Source: Vibrio penaeicida
GTDB lineage: Bacteria; Pseudomonadota; Gammaproteobacteria; Enterobacterales; Vibrionaceae
Reading direction: 5' to 3'
Length of the DNA: 64,000 nucleotides
Assembly: GCF_019977755.1 (NCBI RefSeq)
Contig: NZ_AP025144.1
Span: forward strand, 3,472,001 to 3,536,000
Position 1 is the stretch's first letter. Each line of letters starts with the position of its first letter. Both the position numbers and the translations under genes were made by a program. Positions 7,964 to 20,162 of the stretch are shown piece by piece. A model generated the notes under the pieces. That model ran no database searches, was not told the origin of the DNA, and was given only the letters and a program-made list of their open reading frames with translations.

Positions 7964-9037
7964 CTATCGGTCAACAGACTGTTGAGTTAATTCTTTAATC
8001 GCATTCGCTACGTATTGATCAGCATTGGGTTTTGCCGACTTTTGGGCTTTACTTGCCATCTCCACCAAGCTCGCTCTGTCTAGCTGTTTTATGGCTTCTG
8101 ATAATTTTTCTGAAGTCAGGTCTGGTTGCTCAATCATAATCGCGGCATTAGCATCAACAAGATGATCGGCGTTCAATGCTTGTTGGCGATCTTTATGCAT
8201 AAAAGGTACAAAGATTGCGCCGACTCCAGCAGATGATATCTCAGAGACGGTGAGTGCACCGGATCGACATACAACTAGGTCTGCCCATTCATAAGCAGCT
8301 GATACGTCATCAATAAACTCGGTTGCTTCGGCTTGAATACCAGCACTTTCGTAGGCAGATTGGACAGACTCTTGGTTTCCTTTGCCTGCTTGATGGCGAA
8401 TAACATAGCCGTTTCCAAGCAAAGCTGCTGTTTCAGGCAATGTTGTATTGAGGATTCTTGCCCCTTGGCTTCCACCCATCACCAAAATACGTATGTCGCC
8501 TTCACGGGACGCTATCCGAGATTTTGCAGAACCAAGAGTCGTCACATCTTTTCTCACGGGGTTACCCACTACCGGAACACCTTTAAAAGCACCGGGAAAG
8601 GCCTGAAAGACTTTGGTTGCAATTTTTGATAGCCATTGATTCGTTAAGCCCGCTACCGCATTTTGCTCATGAAGAACCAAAGGAATACCCGATAACCAAG
8701 CCGCAACACCACCAGGTCCACTGACATATCCGCCCATTCCTAACACCACGTCAGGCTGCCATGCTTTGATGTGCTTTTTGGCTTGAAAGATAGCATTGAG
8801 AATTTGAAAAGGTGCTTGAATCAATTTTAAAACGCCCTGCCCACGAAGACCTTTCACTTGAATAAAGTCGATATCAATGCCGTGTTTTGGGACAAGGTCG
8901 GCTTCCATACGGTCAGCCGTGCCTAACCAACGAATTTCCCACCCTTCATCTTGCAAGCATTTGGCAACGGCAAGCCCCGGGAAAACATGCCCCCCCGAAC
9001 CACCAGCCATCACTAATAAACGTTTATTTTGTTTCAT
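7964..9037 (-). CDS. murG: Lipid II synthase (GlcNAc transferase) MurG
   Basis: MurG is a peripheral inner-membrane GT-B glycosyltransferase that adds GlcNAc from UDP-GlcNAc to lipid I, making lipid II. The 357-residue protein begins with [16 protein letters not shown] (glycine-rich acceptor loop), carries the second G-loop [12 protein letters not shown], and has the UDP-GlcNAc-binding stretch [10 protein letters not shown]. The start overlaps the end of ftsW by 14 bases. Confidence 0.97.
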   Translation of the reverse strand: MKQNKRLLVMAGGSGGHVFPGLAVAKCLQDEGWEIRWLGTADRMEADLVPKHGIDIDFIQVKGLRGQGVLKLIQAPFQILNAIFQAKKHIKAWQPDVVLGMGGYVSGPGGVAAWLSGIPLVLHEQNAVAGLTNQWLSKIATKVFQAFPGAFKGVPVVGNPVRKDVTTLGSAKSRIASREGDIRILVMGGSQGARILNTTLPETAALLGNGYVIRHQAGKGNQESVQSAYESAGIQAEATEFIDDVSAAYEWADLVVCRSGALTVSEISSAGVGAIFVPFMHKDRQQALNADHLVDANAAIMIEQPDLTSEKLSEAIKQLDRASLVEMASKAQKSAKPNADQYVANAIKELTQQSVDR

Positions 9038-10226
9038 TTGAGTTCTTATTTTCAGGAATCTTTATTTGTTGCGACAGTCGCCGCTCATGATCAATCCGCA
9101 TTAATATTGCCACCGCGACACACATCACGATTAAACTGGAACCACCATAACTAATCAGCGGCAGAGTGAGCCCTTTAGTCGGAACCATACCCGCAGCAGC
9201 ACCAACGTTGACCAGTGTTTGAAAAGCAAACCATATTCCAATACCAAATGCCAAGTATCCACCAAACATTTGCTTTGCTTCAAACGCTTTCTTTCCAATA
9301 AATATTGCTTTCAGTACTAACACAAATATCAACACGAGGACAATGCTAACGCCAACAAACCCAAGCTCTTCGGCGATCACCGCAAAAACAAAGTCTGTAT
9401 GTGCTTCAGGAAGGTATTCTAACTTTTGAATGGAATTACCTAACCCCTGACCAAACCAACCACCACGACCAAATGCCATCAAGGATTGAGTCAACTGATA
9501 GCCGCTACCAAATGGGTCGTCCCATGGGTCTAAAAAAGATGTAACTCGTCGTACTCGATAAGGCTCCACCAATATCAACACAACAACGCCAGCTATTCCA
9601 ACCATCATCAGCGCCAAAAACTGCCACAGTTTTGCGCCTGCAATGAATAACAGTCCGAACATGGTCACCAGCATGACAATCACAGTGCCCAAATCTGGCT
9701 GCCCCAACAATAAAAGAGCAACAAGACCGAAAACGATAATGGGCTTCATAAAGCCACCGAAAAACGTTTTCCTCACTTCGTCTTGTTTTCGAACCAAATA
9801 ACCTGCCATAAACATGAACAAGGATAACTTGGTCAATTCTGCTGGCTGCAAGTTGAAAACCCCTAACGGGATCCAGCGCGAAGCACCATTCACGGACTTG
9901 CCTGCCACCAGCACAACAATCAATAGAACGAAACAAATCCCCAATAATATATGGCTGTATTTAAACCAACGATCCATGGGGATTTGAACAACAACTGAAG
10001 CCGCAGCAAGCCCCACAACACAAAACACAAGCTGCTTATACATGAAGTAAAATGGTGTATCTGTAAGGCGACTACTAACGGGAAAAGAAGCTGATGTCAC
10101 CATGACTAAGCCGATAAGCATTAGACCGAACGACAGCCAAAGTAGCTGTCTATCAAACAGTGCTTTGGGTGCTGGTTCAAACAGCCAGTGTTTGCAGTTT
10201 GAAAATGTTTCGATTAAGCGTCCCAA
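9024..10226 (-). CDS. ftsW: Septal peptidoglycan polymerase FtsW (SEDS family)
   Basis: FtsW is the SEDS-family glycosyltransferase that polymerises septal peptidoglycan together with FtsI. The 400-residue protein has about ten hydrophobic segments. It carries SEDS signatures such as [21 protein letters not shown] in outline, the conserved [17 protein letters not shown] segment of the large periplasmic loop, and [10 protein letters not shown] near the end. It sits between murD and murG, the normal place for ftsW; rodA would lie beside pbpA. Confidence 0.96.
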   Translation of the reverse strand: MGRLIETFSNCKHWLFEPAPKALFDRQLLWLSFGLMLIGLVMVTSASFPVSSRLTDTPFYFMYKQLVFCVVGLAAASVVVQIPMDRWFKYSHILLGICFVLLIVVLVAGKSVNGASRWIPLGVFNLQPAELTKLSLFMFMAGYLVRKQDEVRKTFFGGFMKPIIVFGLVALLLLGQPDLGTVIVMLVTMFGLLFIAGAKLWQFLALMMVGIAGVVVLILVEPYRVRRVTSFLDPWDDPFGSGYQLTQSLMAFGRGGWFGQGLGNSIQKLEYLPEAHTDFVFAVIAEELGFVGVSIVLVLIFVLVLKAIFIGKKAFEAKQMFGGYLAFGIGIWFAFQTLVNVGAAAGMVPTKGLTLPLISYGGSSLIVMCVAVAILMRIDHERRLSQQIKIPENKNSNETK

Positions 10227-10243
10227 CAGAATTCCCTTTAGCC

Positions 10244-11587
10244 TTACGAGGACGAGTAACGTTGAGCGAGTTGAGTAAACGCATCGCCACGCGCCATAAA
10301 GTTTGGATATTGGTCAAAACTGGCACAAGCAGGGGACAGCATAACGATATCACCAGCATTTAACTTGGATGAAATGCTCGATAATGCCTCATCCATAGTA
10401 TTCCAGCGGATAGCTGACGGGTGTAAAGACAAAAACTCGCTGCCATCGTCGCCGTAACAATGCAATGTCACTGGTAAAGACGCCAACACGGGTTCAAGTT
10501 CAGAAAAATCGGCACCTTTTCCATCACCACCCACCAACAAATGAAGTTGTCCTTCACACTGCAACCCCGACAAAGCGGCTAAAGTACTGGCGACATTGGT
10601 GGCTTTGGAATCATTCACCCACTTTACGCCACGGGATTGAGCAACAACCTGACAACGATGGGTTAGTCCAGTGTAATTTTGGAGAGCGGAAACAGATGAA
10701 TGATAGTCGATACCTGCCGCATCAAGTAAAGCCATTGCGACCAAAGCATTCATACTATTGTGTTGACCGACAAGACTTAAAGAAGATGTCGGAACAAAGG
10801 GATCATCGTCTTTCGCGAGAAAAACGTCATCATTCACTGTTTTCAAACAATAGTCTGCATTGGAAGGCGCAAAAGTGATGATATCACCGGAATAATTAGG
10901 CGTTGGGAACGTCGCTGAATCCTGTTGATTAACGATGGCTTTTTGGGCATTTAAGAAAATTCGCTGCTTGGCAGCACCATAACCGGCAAAATCATCATAT
11001 CGATCCATATGATCTTCGGTCAGGTTCAAATAAGCGGCAGCAACTAGAGGTAAGTTCGATGTCGTTTCCAATTGGAAGCTCGATAATTCAAGCACGTAAA
11101 GATCGGCATCCTCTGCAAGGAGATCCAAAGCAGGAATCCCGATATTTCCGCCAACTCTTGTTTTACAACCCGCAGCATTAGCCATTACACCAGTCAAATC
11201 GGTAACGGTGCTTTTACCATTTGACCCAGTAATAGCGATAACGGGTTTGGTTACTGCCCAACCAAACAATTCAATATCACCGACAACAGGTACGCCATGT
11301 TCAATAGCACGCTGCAATTCTGGTGTAGCTAATGCAATACCGGGGGTCGCCACAATGAGGTCAGCATTCTTAAGCCAGCTCTCATTCCAACTTCCAGTGT
11401 GGACAGCCACATCCTCATTCAGTTTATCCAAACCCGGAGGATTTTCTCGAGTATCGATGACTTTCACATTTAGAGGTTGCTTCTGGCGCAGCAAATGATT
11501 GACGACGGACAGGCCTGTAATACCAAGCCCCACTACCACGACGTCTTTCAGGTTCTCCCAACGCTGATTGTTTGGATTTACATTCAT
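10244..11587 (-). CDS. murD: UDP-MurNAc-L-Ala--D-glutamate ligase MurD
   Basis: MurD adds D-glutamate to UDP-MurNAc-L-alanine in the cytosol. The 447-residue protein has a Rossmann start ([17 protein letters not shown]), the ATP loop GSNGKST at 121-127, the ELSSFQLE motif, and the conserved LTEDHMDRY and NDSKATN segments expected of MurD. It is 3 bp downstream of mraY and 17 bp upstream of ftsW on the shared minus-strand transcript. Confidence 0.97.
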   Translation of the reverse strand: MNVNPNNQRWENLKDVVVVGLGITGLSVVNHLLRQKQPLNVKVIDTRENPPGLDKLNEDVAVHTGSWNESWLKNADLIVATPGIALATPELQRAIEHGVPVVGDIELFGWAVTKPVIAITGSNGKSTVTDLTGVMANAAGCKTRVGGNIGIPALDLLAEDADLYVLELSSFQLETTSNLPLVAAAYLNLTEDHMDRYDDFAGYGAAKQRIFLNAQKAIVNQQDSATFPTPNYSGDIITFAPSNADYCLKTVNDDVFLAKDDDPFVPTSSLSLVGQHNSMNALVAMALLDAAGIDYHSSVSALQNYTGLTHRCQVVAQSRGVKWVNDSKATNVASTLAALSGLQCEGQLHLLVGGDGKGADFSELEPVLASLPVTLHCYGDDGSEFLSLHPSAIRWNTMDEALSSISSKLNAGDIVMLSPACASFDQYPNFMARGDAFTQLAQRYSSS

Positions 11588-11590
11588 CGA

Positions 11591-12673
11591 TTAACGTACC
11601 TTCAAGGTCGCCAGACCAATAAGAACCAAAATAATAGAGATGATCCAGAAGCGTACAATAACGCGAGGTTCTGGCCAGCCTTTCAATTCGTAGTGATGGT
11701 GAATAGGTGCCATACGGAAAATACGTTGACCACGAAGTTTGTATGATCCAACTTGAAGGATAACGGATACTGTTTCCATCACGAACACGCCCCCCATGAT
11801 CACAAGCAGAAGTTCTTGGCGCACTAATACCGCAATAGTGCCAAGCGCTCCACCTAATGCAAGAGAGCCGACATCACCCATGAAGACCTGTGCAGGGTAT
11901 GTGTTGAACCACAAAAAGCCCATACCAGCACCAACGATAGCGGTACACACCACAACCAACTCACTAGTGTAAGGGATATGAGGGATATGCAGGTATGCGG
12001 CAAAATTCACGTTACCCGTCGCCCACGCGATAACAGCAAAACCCGCCGCAACCATGACCGTTGGCATAATCGCGAGACCATCTAACCCATCGGTTAAGTT
12101 CACCGCGTTACTGGTACCAACGATCACGAAATACGTAAATACAATATACAGTAAGCCCAGTTGAGGCATGACATCTTTAAAGAATGGCACTACTAATTGA
12201 GTTGCCGCTGTATCTTTACCATGCGCATAGAGTGCAAACGCGACGACAAGTGCAATACTCGATTGCCAGAAGTATTTCCAACGAGCGATAAGACCATCGG
12301 TATTTTTACGTACAACTTTACGATAATCATCGACAAACCCAACAGCGCCATATCCTAATAAGACCGCCATTACAGCCCAGACATAAGGGTTGGATAAATC
12401 TGCCCAGAGTAAAACCGTTATTGCAATGGAGGATAGAATCATCAACCCTCCCATTGTTGGAGTGCCGCGCTTACTAAAGTGAGATTCAGGACCGTCATTG
12501 CGAACAACTTGACCAATTTGCAGCATTTGCAAACGCTCAATCAATCGAGGTCCCATCCATAATGAAAGACCCAGAGCGGTCAATACGCTGAGGATGGCAC
12601 GAAAAGACAGGTATTCGAACAATCGAAAGAAAGAAAAATATGGTTGAAGTAACTCGGCGAGCCAAATAATCAT
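11591..12673 (-). CDS. mraY: Phospho-MurNAc-pentapeptide translocase MraY
   Basis: MraY moves phospho-MurNAc-pentapeptide onto undecaprenyl phosphate, giving lipid I, at the inner membrane. The 360-residue protein has about ten membrane spans. The acidic catalytic motifs are seen: [19 protein letters not shown] and the histidine-rich loop [14 protein letters not shown]. The start overlaps the end of murF by one base. Confidence 0.97.
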   Translation of the reverse strand: MIIWLAELLQPYFSFFRLFEYLSFRAILSVLTALGLSLWMGPRLIERLQMLQIGQVVRNDGPESHFSKRGTPTMGGLMILSSIAITVLLWADLSNPYVWAVMAVLLGYGAVGFVDDYRKVVRKNTDGLIARWKYFWQSSIALVVAFALYAHGKDTAATQLVVPFFKDVMPQLGLLYIVFTYFVIVGTSNAVNLTDGLDGLAIMPTVMVAAGFAVIAWATGNVNFAAYLHIPHIPYTSELVVVCTAIVGAGMGFLWFNTYPAQVFMGDVGSLALGGALGTIAVLVRQELLLVIMGGVFVMETVSVILQVGSYKLRGQRIFRMAPIHHHYELKGWPEPRVIVRFWIISIILVLIGLATLKVR

Positions 12674-14031
12674 TATTGAATCTCCTTCAAAGCAGCGACT
12701 ACTTTGCTCATTCCGGCGCTATTCGCCCCTTTGACCAAAAGTGTGTGCATTTGATTTTGTTGTGTTTCTAGCTGCTGCTTAATAAATTGGATCATCGCGT
12801 CGTGAGAATCAAAATGTTGCCCACCACATTCTTCGCTGATCACTTTTGTGTCGTCCCCGTAGGTCAACACATATTCAAAATTAAATGGTGCCGAATGTTG
12901 TCCGACTTCACGATGAAGTTCAAGGCTTTCGTCACCTAATTCCGCCATGAAGCCCAAAATTAACCAGCGCACGCCGTCGTAATGATTCAGTAGATCAGCA
13001 GCGGCTTTCATCGCAGGAACACTGGCATTGTAACTATCATCGATAAGGCGAACATGTTCATTGAGCTTGATCACTTCTACCCGACCCGAAACATTTGTCA
13101 TGTTAGCCAGACCAAATTGTATTTCTGTCAGCGTAGCGCCAGCGTTTTGTCCAAGCGCAGCTGCCGCAACAGCGTTAGCAACATTGTGCTCACCAACTAA
13201 GGTTAAACTCACTGGTGCATTGCCAAGCGGGGTACAAAGTGTAAAAGAGGGAAGCCCTTCTTCTGAGATTTCAATATCTTTTGCGAAAAAATCAGCACTG
13301 TAATCTGAAGCAGAAAACGTAACGACTTGCTTATCGTTTAACGTTTCCCCCCAAAATTCCAAGCCATTACTGTCTTTATTTACAACAGCAATATCGTTAC
13401 TGGACAACCCTTGAAATATTTCACCTTTCGCTTGTTTTACTCCGTCCATCGAGCCAAAACCTTCAAGGTGCGCAGCCGCCACATTGTTTACTAGCGCTAT
13501 TTTGGGCTTCACTATGCGAGTCGTGTAGGAAATCTCTCCAATATGATTAGCCCCCAGCTCAATAACGGCATAGTCGTTTTTCTTTTCTGAGCGAAGCAAT
13601 GTTAGTGGCACACCAAACTCATTGTTAAAGTTGCCAAGCGTTGCCAATACGTGACCTTTTTGACGCAAGACTGCACTCAACATTTCTTTCACTGTCGTCT
13701 TTCCGCAGCTTCCTGTTAGAGCTAAGGTTAAGCTTTCGCTTTGTTCGTGCACCCAAGAACCAAGCGCGCCAAGTGCTTTTGTTGTGTCTTCAACAATTAT
13801 TTGCGGTATGTCGATGGGAAGTTCGCGCTCAACTAAAAGCGCTTTTGCCCCTTTGTCTATCGCTTGCTGGCAAAAATCATGGGCATCAAATCGCTCACCC
13901 ACGATTGCGATAAACAAGGCTGATTCCTCAATGGTGCGAGTGTCCGTTGAGACAGAATGTATCTGAACATCCTCTCCCTTCAACGTCCCTTCAAGAATTT
14001 GACTTGCTTGAGAAAGGTAAAAACTGATCAT
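12673..14031 (-). CDS. murF: UDP-MurNAc-tripeptide--D-Ala-D-Ala ligase MurF
   Basis: MurF adds D-Ala-D-Ala to the UDP-MurNAc tripeptide, the last cytosolic step before MraY. The 452-residue protein has the ATP loop GSCGKT at about 107-112, then the motifs [10 protein letters not shown] and [11 protein letters not shown]. It overlaps murE by 4 bases (ATGA type) and mraY by one. The D-Ala-D-Ala substrate must come from a ddl gene outside this window, because the usual ddlB slot is empty. Confidence 0.97.
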   Translation of the reverse strand: MISFYLSQASQILEGTLKGEDVQIHSVSTDTRTIEESALFIAIVGERFDAHDFCQQAIDKGAKALLVERELPIDIPQIIVEDTTKALGALGSWVHEQSESLTLALTGSCGKTTVKEMLSAVLRQKGHVLATLGNFNNEFGVPLTLLRSEKKNDYAVIELGANHIGEISYTTRIVKPKIALVNNVAAAHLEGFGSMDGVKQAKGEIFQGLSSNDIAVVNKDSNGLEFWGETLNDKQVVTFSASDYSADFFAKDIEISEEGLPSFTLCTPLGNAPVSLTLVGEHNVANAVAAAALGQNAGATLTEIQFGLANMTNVSGRVEVIKLNEHVRLIDDSYNASVPAMKAAADLLNHYDGVRWLILGFMAELGDESLELHREVGQHSAPFNFEYVLTYGDDTKVISEECGGQHFDSHDAMIQFIKQQLETQQNQMHTLLVKGANSAGMSKVVAALKEIQ

Positions 14032-15506
14032 CCCATGATTCCTAATAATTGTTCTGCGGTTTCCCTATCCGAATAGTGCACCGTTTTGTCAGCCAATACT
14101 TGGTAATCTTCGTGCCCTTTGCCTGCTAATAAAATAATGTCATTTTCAGATGCATTGCGCAGAGCATACGAGCAAGCATCAAACCTATCATGCTTAATCA
14201 CCACCCTATCTGGCTGCTTCATGCCACCGAGCATATGCTTAACGATTATTTCAGGGGACTCACTTCTTGGGTTGTCATCCGTTAAAATCGCGTGATCGGC
14301 CAGCCTTTCAGCTATGTCCGCCATCATCGGGCGTTTACCAATATCTCTATCACCACCACACCCAAAGATTGCCCATAGCTTCCCTTCACAATGGACACGT
14401 AACGCTGATAACGCTTTTTCTAATGCATCGGGTGTATGTGCATAGTCCACGACAACTTTGGCTTTGCCGCTACGCTGGAAGAGCTCCATACGGCCAATAA
14501 CAGGGGAAAGCCTAGGTGCGGCTTCTATTAACACTTCTTTTTCAAAGCCCAATTCCAACAAAGAACCAAACGCAAGTAATATGTTACTTGCATTAAAAGC
14601 ACCAATCAGAGGAACGGAAAGCTTGCCAGCCCCCCAATTACCGTCAAATGAGAGCTCAATACCTTTAGTGCTGTATTTCACCTCTGTGGCATATAGAGAC
14701 TTTTCTGTATTTGGATTTGACTCTAAAGACACCGCCAAAGGCGACGATAGCTGTTGGACCCATTGCGCCCCGACCGAATCATCGACATTTATCACGGCTT
14801 TGCGGCAGTCATGGTCTCGGAACAAAGTAAATTTCGCATCAGCGTAGGACTTCATGGTTTCATGGTAGTCAAGATGATCACGACTCAGGTTAGTAAATAC
14901 GCCTACAGAAAAAGTCAGGGCCTTCACTCTTCCTTGAATCAAACCATGAGAAGAGACTTCAATAGCCGCATGCTCTGCACCTTGCTGTCTTAGGTTAGAT
15001 AAGGTTTCAACCACTTCAATTGCACTGCCAGTTGTGTTTAACGCAGGTTTAATATCGTGGAGAAAGCCATTACCGGCCGTGCCCATTACTGCGGCTTTTT
15101 GACCAACCAGTTCTATCCATTGAGCGATGATTTGCGTAATAGTAGTTTTTCCATTGGTCCCAGTGACACCAATAAGCTTGGTATCTATGTCACCATATGC
15201 TCGCAAAGCAATTGCCGATAAGATCATATTCAAATCGCTTAGATAAACGATCAGCGTACCGCTTTGCTCTTCATAGCTACCATGTGGGTGCTCTTCGGTT
15301 GCCTGAGCAATTACTGCCACAGCTCCGCTGTTAACAGCCGCAGGAATGAAATCATGACCATTAACCGCATGGCCTGAAAGCGCCACAAATGTGTCACCTG
15401 GCTGTACTTTTCGACTATCCAATACTAACTGAGTAATACGAACGTTAAATTCTTCAGGAATATTTGCATCTGTCCATGGACGAATCAGAGAAGCTAAATT
15501 ATGCAC
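14028..15506 (-). CDS. murE: UDP-MurNAc-dipeptide--meso-diaminopimelate ligase MurE
   Basis: MurE adds the third residue of the stem peptide. The 492-residue protein has the ATP loop GTNGKT at 116-121 and the motif [14 protein letters not shown] is the signature of meso-diaminopimelate-specific MurE enzymes, as expected of a Gram-negative cell. The gene follows ftsI by 34 bp. Nothing unusual was seen. Confidence 0.97.
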   Translation of the reverse strand: MHNLASLIRPWTDANIPEEFNVRITQLVLDSRKVQPGDTFVALSGHAVNGHDFIPAAVNSGAVAVIAQATEEHPHGSYEEQSGTLIVYLSDLNMILSAIALRAYGDIDTKLIGVTGTNGKTTITQIIAQWIELVGQKAAVMGTAGNGFLHDIKPALNTTGSAIEVVETLSNLRQQGAEHAAIEVSSHGLIQGRVKALTFSVGVFTNLSRDHLDYHETMKSYADAKFTLFRDHDCRKAVINVDDSVGAQWVQQLSSPLAVSLESNPNTEKSLYATEVKYSTKGIELSFDGNWGAGKLSVPLIGAFNASNILLAFGSLLELGFEKEVLIEAAPRLSPVIGRMELFQRSGKAKVVVDYAHTPDALEKALSALRVHCEGKLWAIFGCGGDRDIGKRPMMADIAERLADHAILTDDNPRSESPEIIVKHMLGGMKQPDRVVIKHDRFDACSYALRNASENDIILLAGKGHEDYQVLADKTVHYSDRETAEQLLGIMG

Positions 15507-15540
15507 GCAATGTCCTCTTATCTATTCTTTAGAAATTCTA

Positions 15541-17268
15541 TTATTCCGAAAACTGATTTTCATCCGGTGCGACATTGAGAATTTGCAGCGCACCTTTCAT
15601 AATTTCAGAAAAAACAGGTGCAGCAACGGTGCCTCCGTAATACTGGTCACCTTGCGGTTCATTCACGACCACAACTAATGCCAACCTTGGATCGCTTACT
15701 GGTGCAATGCCTGCCGTATAAGCAAAATATTCGTCACTATAACCACCAGCCGTTGCTTTACGGGATGTCCCCGTTTTGGCGGCAATCCGATAACCCGGAA
15801 CGGCAGCACGCGTGGCACTGCCCCCTTTTTGGGTTACCTTCTCCATCATATTCAGAACTAACTTTACGTTATGCTCATCGATCACTTGTTTTGAAATATC
15901 GTGCTTATTGTTTTTCACAATATGCAAAGGTCGATACATCCCATAATTACCTAATGTCGCGTAAGCATGCGCTAGTTGAATTGGTGAAACCGATAGTCCA
16001 TAACCAAATGATAGCGTTGCGATTTCAAACTTAGACCAACGACGTCGCGATGGAAATATACCGGTTGTTTCGCCGACAAGGTTCAAACCACTGACTTCGC
16101 CAAACCCTACAGAGCTGTACATTCCCAGCAATGCTTCCAGCGGCATAGCGAGCGCTAACTTAGTGACGCCGATATTACTCGATTTTTTTAATATGGTGGT
16201 GAGATCGGCTTTCCCGACCTTAGAGACATCTCTTACTCGGCTTCCGCCAATTTGTAAAATGCCATTACCCGTATCAATTTCTGTATTTTCATCAGCCACA
16301 CCATTTTCTAGAGCGGCCAATACGACGAAAGGTTTCACTGTCGAACCCGGCTCGAATGCATCTGTAATGGTGCGGTTTCTCATGCGAAAACTTTGTCGTT
16401 GAGAACGATTGTTTGGGTTGTAAGATGGCGCATTAACCATCGCCAACACTTCGCCAGTTTTAACATCGAGAAGCACCGCTGAAGCCGAAGTCGCGTTGTG
16501 ATCGGCCACCGCCTGTTTCATCGCTCGGTACGCGATGGATTGCAATCTTTGGTCCACAGTAAGTTGAAGTGGTTGCCCTTCTTCTCTTTCTTCGAGCGAG
16601 ATATTTTCGACAACCCGCCCAAAGCGATCTTTTCGAATGGTGCGTTTGCCTGCCTCACCCATGAGCCATTTGTCGTACGAACGCTCTATGCCTTCAAGCC
16701 CATGTCCATCGATTCCAGTCACACCAATCAAGTGAGCACTAACTTCACCAGAGGGGTAATAACGTCGAGATTCTTGCTTTAGCCCTACACCCGCTAGCTT
16801 TAATTCTCGAATATAATTTGCCATGGCAGGGCTGACTTGGCGTTGAAGATAGATAAAACGGCGCGATTTATTCTTATTGATGCGCGTAATAAGTTTTTGG
16901 CGGTCCATTCCAAGTACGTCGGCCAATGCATACCAGCGCTCTATCGGCTCTAGTCCGGACTCTTTAAATATGGTGACTGGATCTGCCCAAACGGCTTCAA
17001 CGGGTACGGAGACAGCAAGTTGCTCCCCGTTCCGATCAGAAATAATCCCCCGAGCAGAAGGTAGCGCCTTGACACGAACAGAGCGTAAATCACCCTGTCT
17101 AATTAGATTATCTGGCTCAACGACCTGAATGTAAGCCAACCGCGCTAATAATGCCCCCATAACACACACAACGAACCCAAGTACAACAGCAAAACGCCAA
17201 CGGATAAGAATTGGCGTTTCTTTTTCGGGTTGTTTTCTTGTGTTAGAAGTGGTTTTAGACTTACTCAT
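15541..17268 (-). CDS. ftsI: Septal transpeptidase FtsI (PBP3)
   Basis: FtsI is the class B penicillin-binding protein that cross-links septal peptidoglycan and partners FtsW. The 575-residue protein has one N-terminal membrane anchor (about 26-46), the dimerisation/pedestal domain, then a transpeptidase domain with the active-site motif STVK (in EPGSTVKPF), the second motif SSN (KKSSNIGVTK) and KTGT (AAKTGTSRK). The ATG overlaps the end of ftsL by 4 bases. Length and motifs are standard. Confidence 0.97.
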   Translation of the reverse strand: MSKSKTTSNTRKQPEKETPILIRWRFAVVLGFVVCVMGALLARLAYIQVVEPDNLIRQGDLRSVRVKALPSARGIISDRNGEQLAVSVPVEAVWADPVTIFKESGLEPIERWYALADVLGMDRQKLITRINKNKSRRFIYLQRQVSPAMANYIRELKLAGVGLKQESRRYYPSGEVSAHLIGVTGIDGHGLEGIERSYDKWLMGEAGKRTIRKDRFGRVVENISLEEREEGQPLQLTVDQRLQSIAYRAMKQAVADHNATSASAVLLDVKTGEVLAMVNAPSYNPNNRSQRQSFRMRNRTITDAFEPGSTVKPFVVLAALENGVADENTEIDTGNGILQIGGSRVRDVSKVGKADLTTILKKSSNIGVTKLALAMPLEALLGMYSSVGFGEVSGLNLVGETTGIFPSRRRWSKFEIATLSFGYGLSVSPIQLAHAYATLGNYGMYRPLHIVKNNKHDISKQVIDEHNVKLVLNMMEKVTQKGGSATRAAVPGYRIAAKTGTSRKATAGGYSDEYFAYTAGIAPVSDPRLALVVVVNEPQGDQYYGGTVAAPVFSEIMKGALQILNVAPDENQFSE

Positions 17269-17591
17269 TGGAAAGAAACTATGACCTCTTTGTCGGCATC
17301 AGGACGCTTCATGTCTAACTCTTTCTGCGCCATTTCTTGCACACGACTGTGCTCTGCCAACGCATTCTCTTCCAGTATTAAGTTGCGCCATTCGTTATCT
17401 AAACGATCCCTCTCAACCAGTTCGCTATCACGTTGGTGAATGGCAGCTCTCGTATCGTGCGTGGTATGCACAACCCACATCGCTGAGGCAAACGCTAATA
17501 ATAATAGGGTCGCAGGCACTCTTCCGACGGTAACAATGTCGATAAAGATGAGCTTGGCGAGATTCGGGGAAGCGTCCTTGGCACTCGGCAT
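17265..17591 (-). CDS. ftsL: Cell division protein FtsL
   Basis: FtsL is a small bitopic protein of the FtsQLB complex that activates FtsWI. The 108-residue protein has one membrane segment (about 25-42, VPATLLLLAFASAMWVV) followed by a periplasmic coiled coil with regular heptads (about 50-95). Such proteins diverge quickly in sequence, so the call rests on topology and the fixed position between rsmH and ftsI. It overlaps rsmH by one base and ftsI by four. Confidence 0.93.
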   Translation of the reverse strand: MPSAKDASPNLAKLIFIDIVTVGRVPATLLLLAFASAMWVVHTTHDTRAAIHQRDSELVERDRLDNEWRNLILEENALAEHSRVQEMAQKELDMKRPDADKEVIVSFQ

Positions 17592-18541
17592 TAGAGTTTT
17601 TCCGCAATCCTTAACACTGAACTGCGTGAACGCGTATTTTCATCCACTTCTTGTTTCGAAGGTTTGATGGCTTTACTGAGCGTTTTCATTCGCGCGCTGC
17701 CCAATGCCTTAATTTGATCTTCCGTCATTGGGATACCATGAGGCACTTCAGGTCCTTTACTCTCTTTTCGCATGAAACGCTTAACCATGCGATCTTCGAG
17801 AGAATGAAAACTGATGACAGAAAGACGTCCTTCTGCCGCTAAAATCTCAGCTGCCCCTTTCAAAGCGGTATCGATCTCTTCCAATTCACTATTGATGTAA
17901 ATTCGAAATGCTTGAAAACTACGAGTCGCTGGATGCTTTTTCTCTTTGAAATTTTTTGGGGCTGCATCTGAAATCAACTTAGCGAGCTGACCTGTACGTG
18001 TCATTGGCTCGTTTTCTTCATTTTCACGATAGGCGACAATGGCTTTAGCAATTCGTCTTGCGTGCTTATCTTCACCAAATTCACGAATGACCCACGTAAT
18101 GTCATCTAATTCGGCTTCTTTTAGCCACTCAGAAACCGGCATACCTGACGTCGGATCCATTCTCATGTCCAATGGACCATCTTTCATGAAACTGAATCCA
18201 CGTTCAGCGTCATCTAATTGTGGGGATGAAACACCAAGGTCAAGAAGCACGCCATCAACTTTGCCCACAAGATCATAGCGCTCGGCGTATTCTGCAATAC
18301 CCGAAAATGGACCATGAACAATAGTAAAACGAGGATCATCAATTTTTTGGGCTTCAGCAATCGCCGTCGGATCGCGATCGATACTGAATAAGCGACCGTT
18401 TTCTCCCAACTTAGAAAGAATGGTTCGGCTATGACCACCACGACCAAAAGTGCCGTCTATATAAATGCCGTCGGGTTTAATTGCCAACCCATCAATGGAT
18501 TCATTTAGTAAAACGGAAATGTGCTGAAAAGTTTCTGTCAT
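17591..18541 (-). CDS. rsmH: 16S rRNA m4C1402 methyltransferase RsmH (MraW)
   Basis: RsmH N4-methylates C1402 of 16S rRNA in the ribosomal P site and is the first gene of the division cluster here. The frame stays open to 18577, but the ATG at 18541 gives the conserved start [15 protein letters not shown] and follows a GAGA ribosome-binding sequence, so a 316-residue product is preferred. The SAM-binding region [16 protein letters not shown] and the motif [20 protein letters not shown] (in outline) are typical. No mraZ precedes it: only about 200 bp separate it from rnpB. Confidence 0.96.
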   Translation of the reverse strand: MTETFQHISVLLNESIDGLAIKPDGIYIDGTFGRGGHSRTILSKLGENGRLFSIDRDPTAIAEAQKIDDPRFTIVHGPFSGIAEYAERYDLVGKVDGVLLDLGVSSPQLDDAERGFSFMKDGPLDMRMDPTSGMPVSEWLKEAELDDITWVIREFGEDKHARRIAKAIVAYRENEENEPMTRTGQLAKLISDAAPKNFKEKKHPATRSFQAFRIYINSELEEIDTALKGAAEILAAEGRLSVISFHSLEDRMVKRFMRKESKGPEVPHGIPMTEDQIKALGSARMKTLSKAIKPSKQEVDENTRSRSSVLRIAEKL

Positions 18542-18696
18542 GGTTTTCTCTTGTGCCGAATGGCGAAAATAAAGCAAGGGTTTAGTGTACTGATTTCGCT
18601 CTTTGCTGCCAGTACTTAATCTTATTTTGTTAGCTTTTGTATCTAAGTCTCGCTTAGTTTAGCCACAATAGGCTTAAATGCGTCAGCAAATAGCAA

Positions 18697-18733
18697 AAAA
18701 CCCATCATTACTCGGTAAAGTAATGATGGGTTC
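18697..18733 (-). terminator. Terminator of rnpB
   Basis: On the minus strand AACCCATCATTAC, a short loop, then GTAATGATGGGTT is followed by TTTTTT. It lies immediately after the 3' end of RNase P RNA. Confidence 0.9.
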
Positions 18734-18738
18734 TGAAT

Positions 18739-19131
<393 letters not shown>

Positions 19132-19138
19132 ACCGCGG

Positions 19139-19167
19139 ATTGTATAGAGATAGATGCCTACTGTCTA
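19139..19167 (-). promoter_or_regulatory. Sigma-70 promoter of rnpB
   Basis: On the minus strand a -35 box TAGACA (19167-19162) and a -10 box TACAAT (19144-19139) are 17 bp apart. A start about 7 nt downstream coincides with the first conserved bases of RNase P RNA. Confidence 0.8.
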
Positions 19168-19236
19168 GGGGCTCATTAGGGTTGACGATATTTTTAATGC
19201 CAATCGTATAAAACTCAAGCAACTTATCGACGAGTC

Positions 19237-20100
19237 TTAATCTAAATGCTCCAATCCCCATTTATACAAAGCATTTTTTTTGAGGTTGTATATTTCTGCC
19301 GTCATTGCTGCCGCTTTTTTGAGTGGTAACTCTTTGGTTAAAATACTCAAAGTACGAGTCACCTCATCAGGTATTTCTTCTGTGGCTTGCTCTCGGTGAC
19401 CGTGTATGAGCAACACCATTTCACCTTTTTTACGGTTGTCATTTTCTTCAATCCAAGGAATAAGTTCGCCTAACGGCATCCCCTGAATGGTTTCATATGT
19501 TTTGGTCAGCTCGCGGGCTAGAACCACTTCTCTATCAGCACCAAGGATCTCAAGCATGTCGTTGAGAGAGTCCATGATACGGTGCGGCGACTCATAAAAA
19601 ATACAGGTACGCTCAGCTTTGGCAATTTCAAGGAACTTATCTTTTCGACCTTTACTCTTAGGAGGAAGAAAACCTTCAAAACTGAATCGATCGGAAGGCA
19701 GCCCTGCAGCGCTCAATGCTGTCACCACAGCACAGGCACCAGGTAATGGCACAACTTTGACACCGGCCTGACGACATTGATTCACTAGGTGATACCCTGG
19801 ATCACTGATTAATGGCGTTCCAGCATCGGAAACCAGAGCAATAGAAAGCCCTTGTTGTAACCTCTCAACCAGTACTTGCGCTTTTTGTTGTTCATTGTGA
19901 TCATGCAGAGCGAATGTTTTCGTCGATATATTGAAGTGGGAAAGTAACTTGCCTGTGTGTCGGGTATCTTCAGCGGCAATAAGATCCACGTTGGATAAAA
20001 CTTCTATGGCTCGCTGCGTAATATCTCCCAAATTTCCGATTGGGGTGGGAACAATATAGAGAGTTGAGACCTCAGACGGGGAAGAATTGTTGTCTGTCAT
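19237..20100 (-). CDS. rsmI: 16S rRNA 2'-O-ribose C1402 methyltransferase RsmI
   Basis: RsmI methylates the 2'-OH of C1402, the same nucleotide that RsmH N4-methylates, so both modifiers of this base are encoded within a few kb. The 287-residue protein begins its tetrapyrrole-methylase-fold domain with [18 protein letters not shown], followed by [12 protein letters not shown], the glycine motif [13 protein letters not shown] and ESPHRI. It diverges from lpoA across 62 bp, as in E. coli and other vibrios. Confidence 0.96.
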   Translation of the reverse strand: MTDNNSSPSEVSTLYIVPTPIGNLGDITQRAIEVLSNVDLIAAEDTRHTGKLLSHFNISTKTFALHDHNEQQKAQVLVERLQQGLSIALVSDAGTPLISDPGYHLVNQCRQAGVKVVPLPGACAVVTALSAAGLPSDRFSFEGFLPPKSKGRKDKFLEIAKAERTCIFYESPHRIMDSLNDMLEILGADREVVLARELTKTYETIQGMPLGELIPWIEENDNRKKGEMVLLIHGHREQATEEIPDEVTRTLSILTKELPLKKAAAMTAEIYNLKKNALYKWGLEHLD

Positions 20101-20162
20101 TTGTTTACCATCACTTCAACGATTAATATAGAGACAATTTTGTATTTGTTTAACAAGAACTC

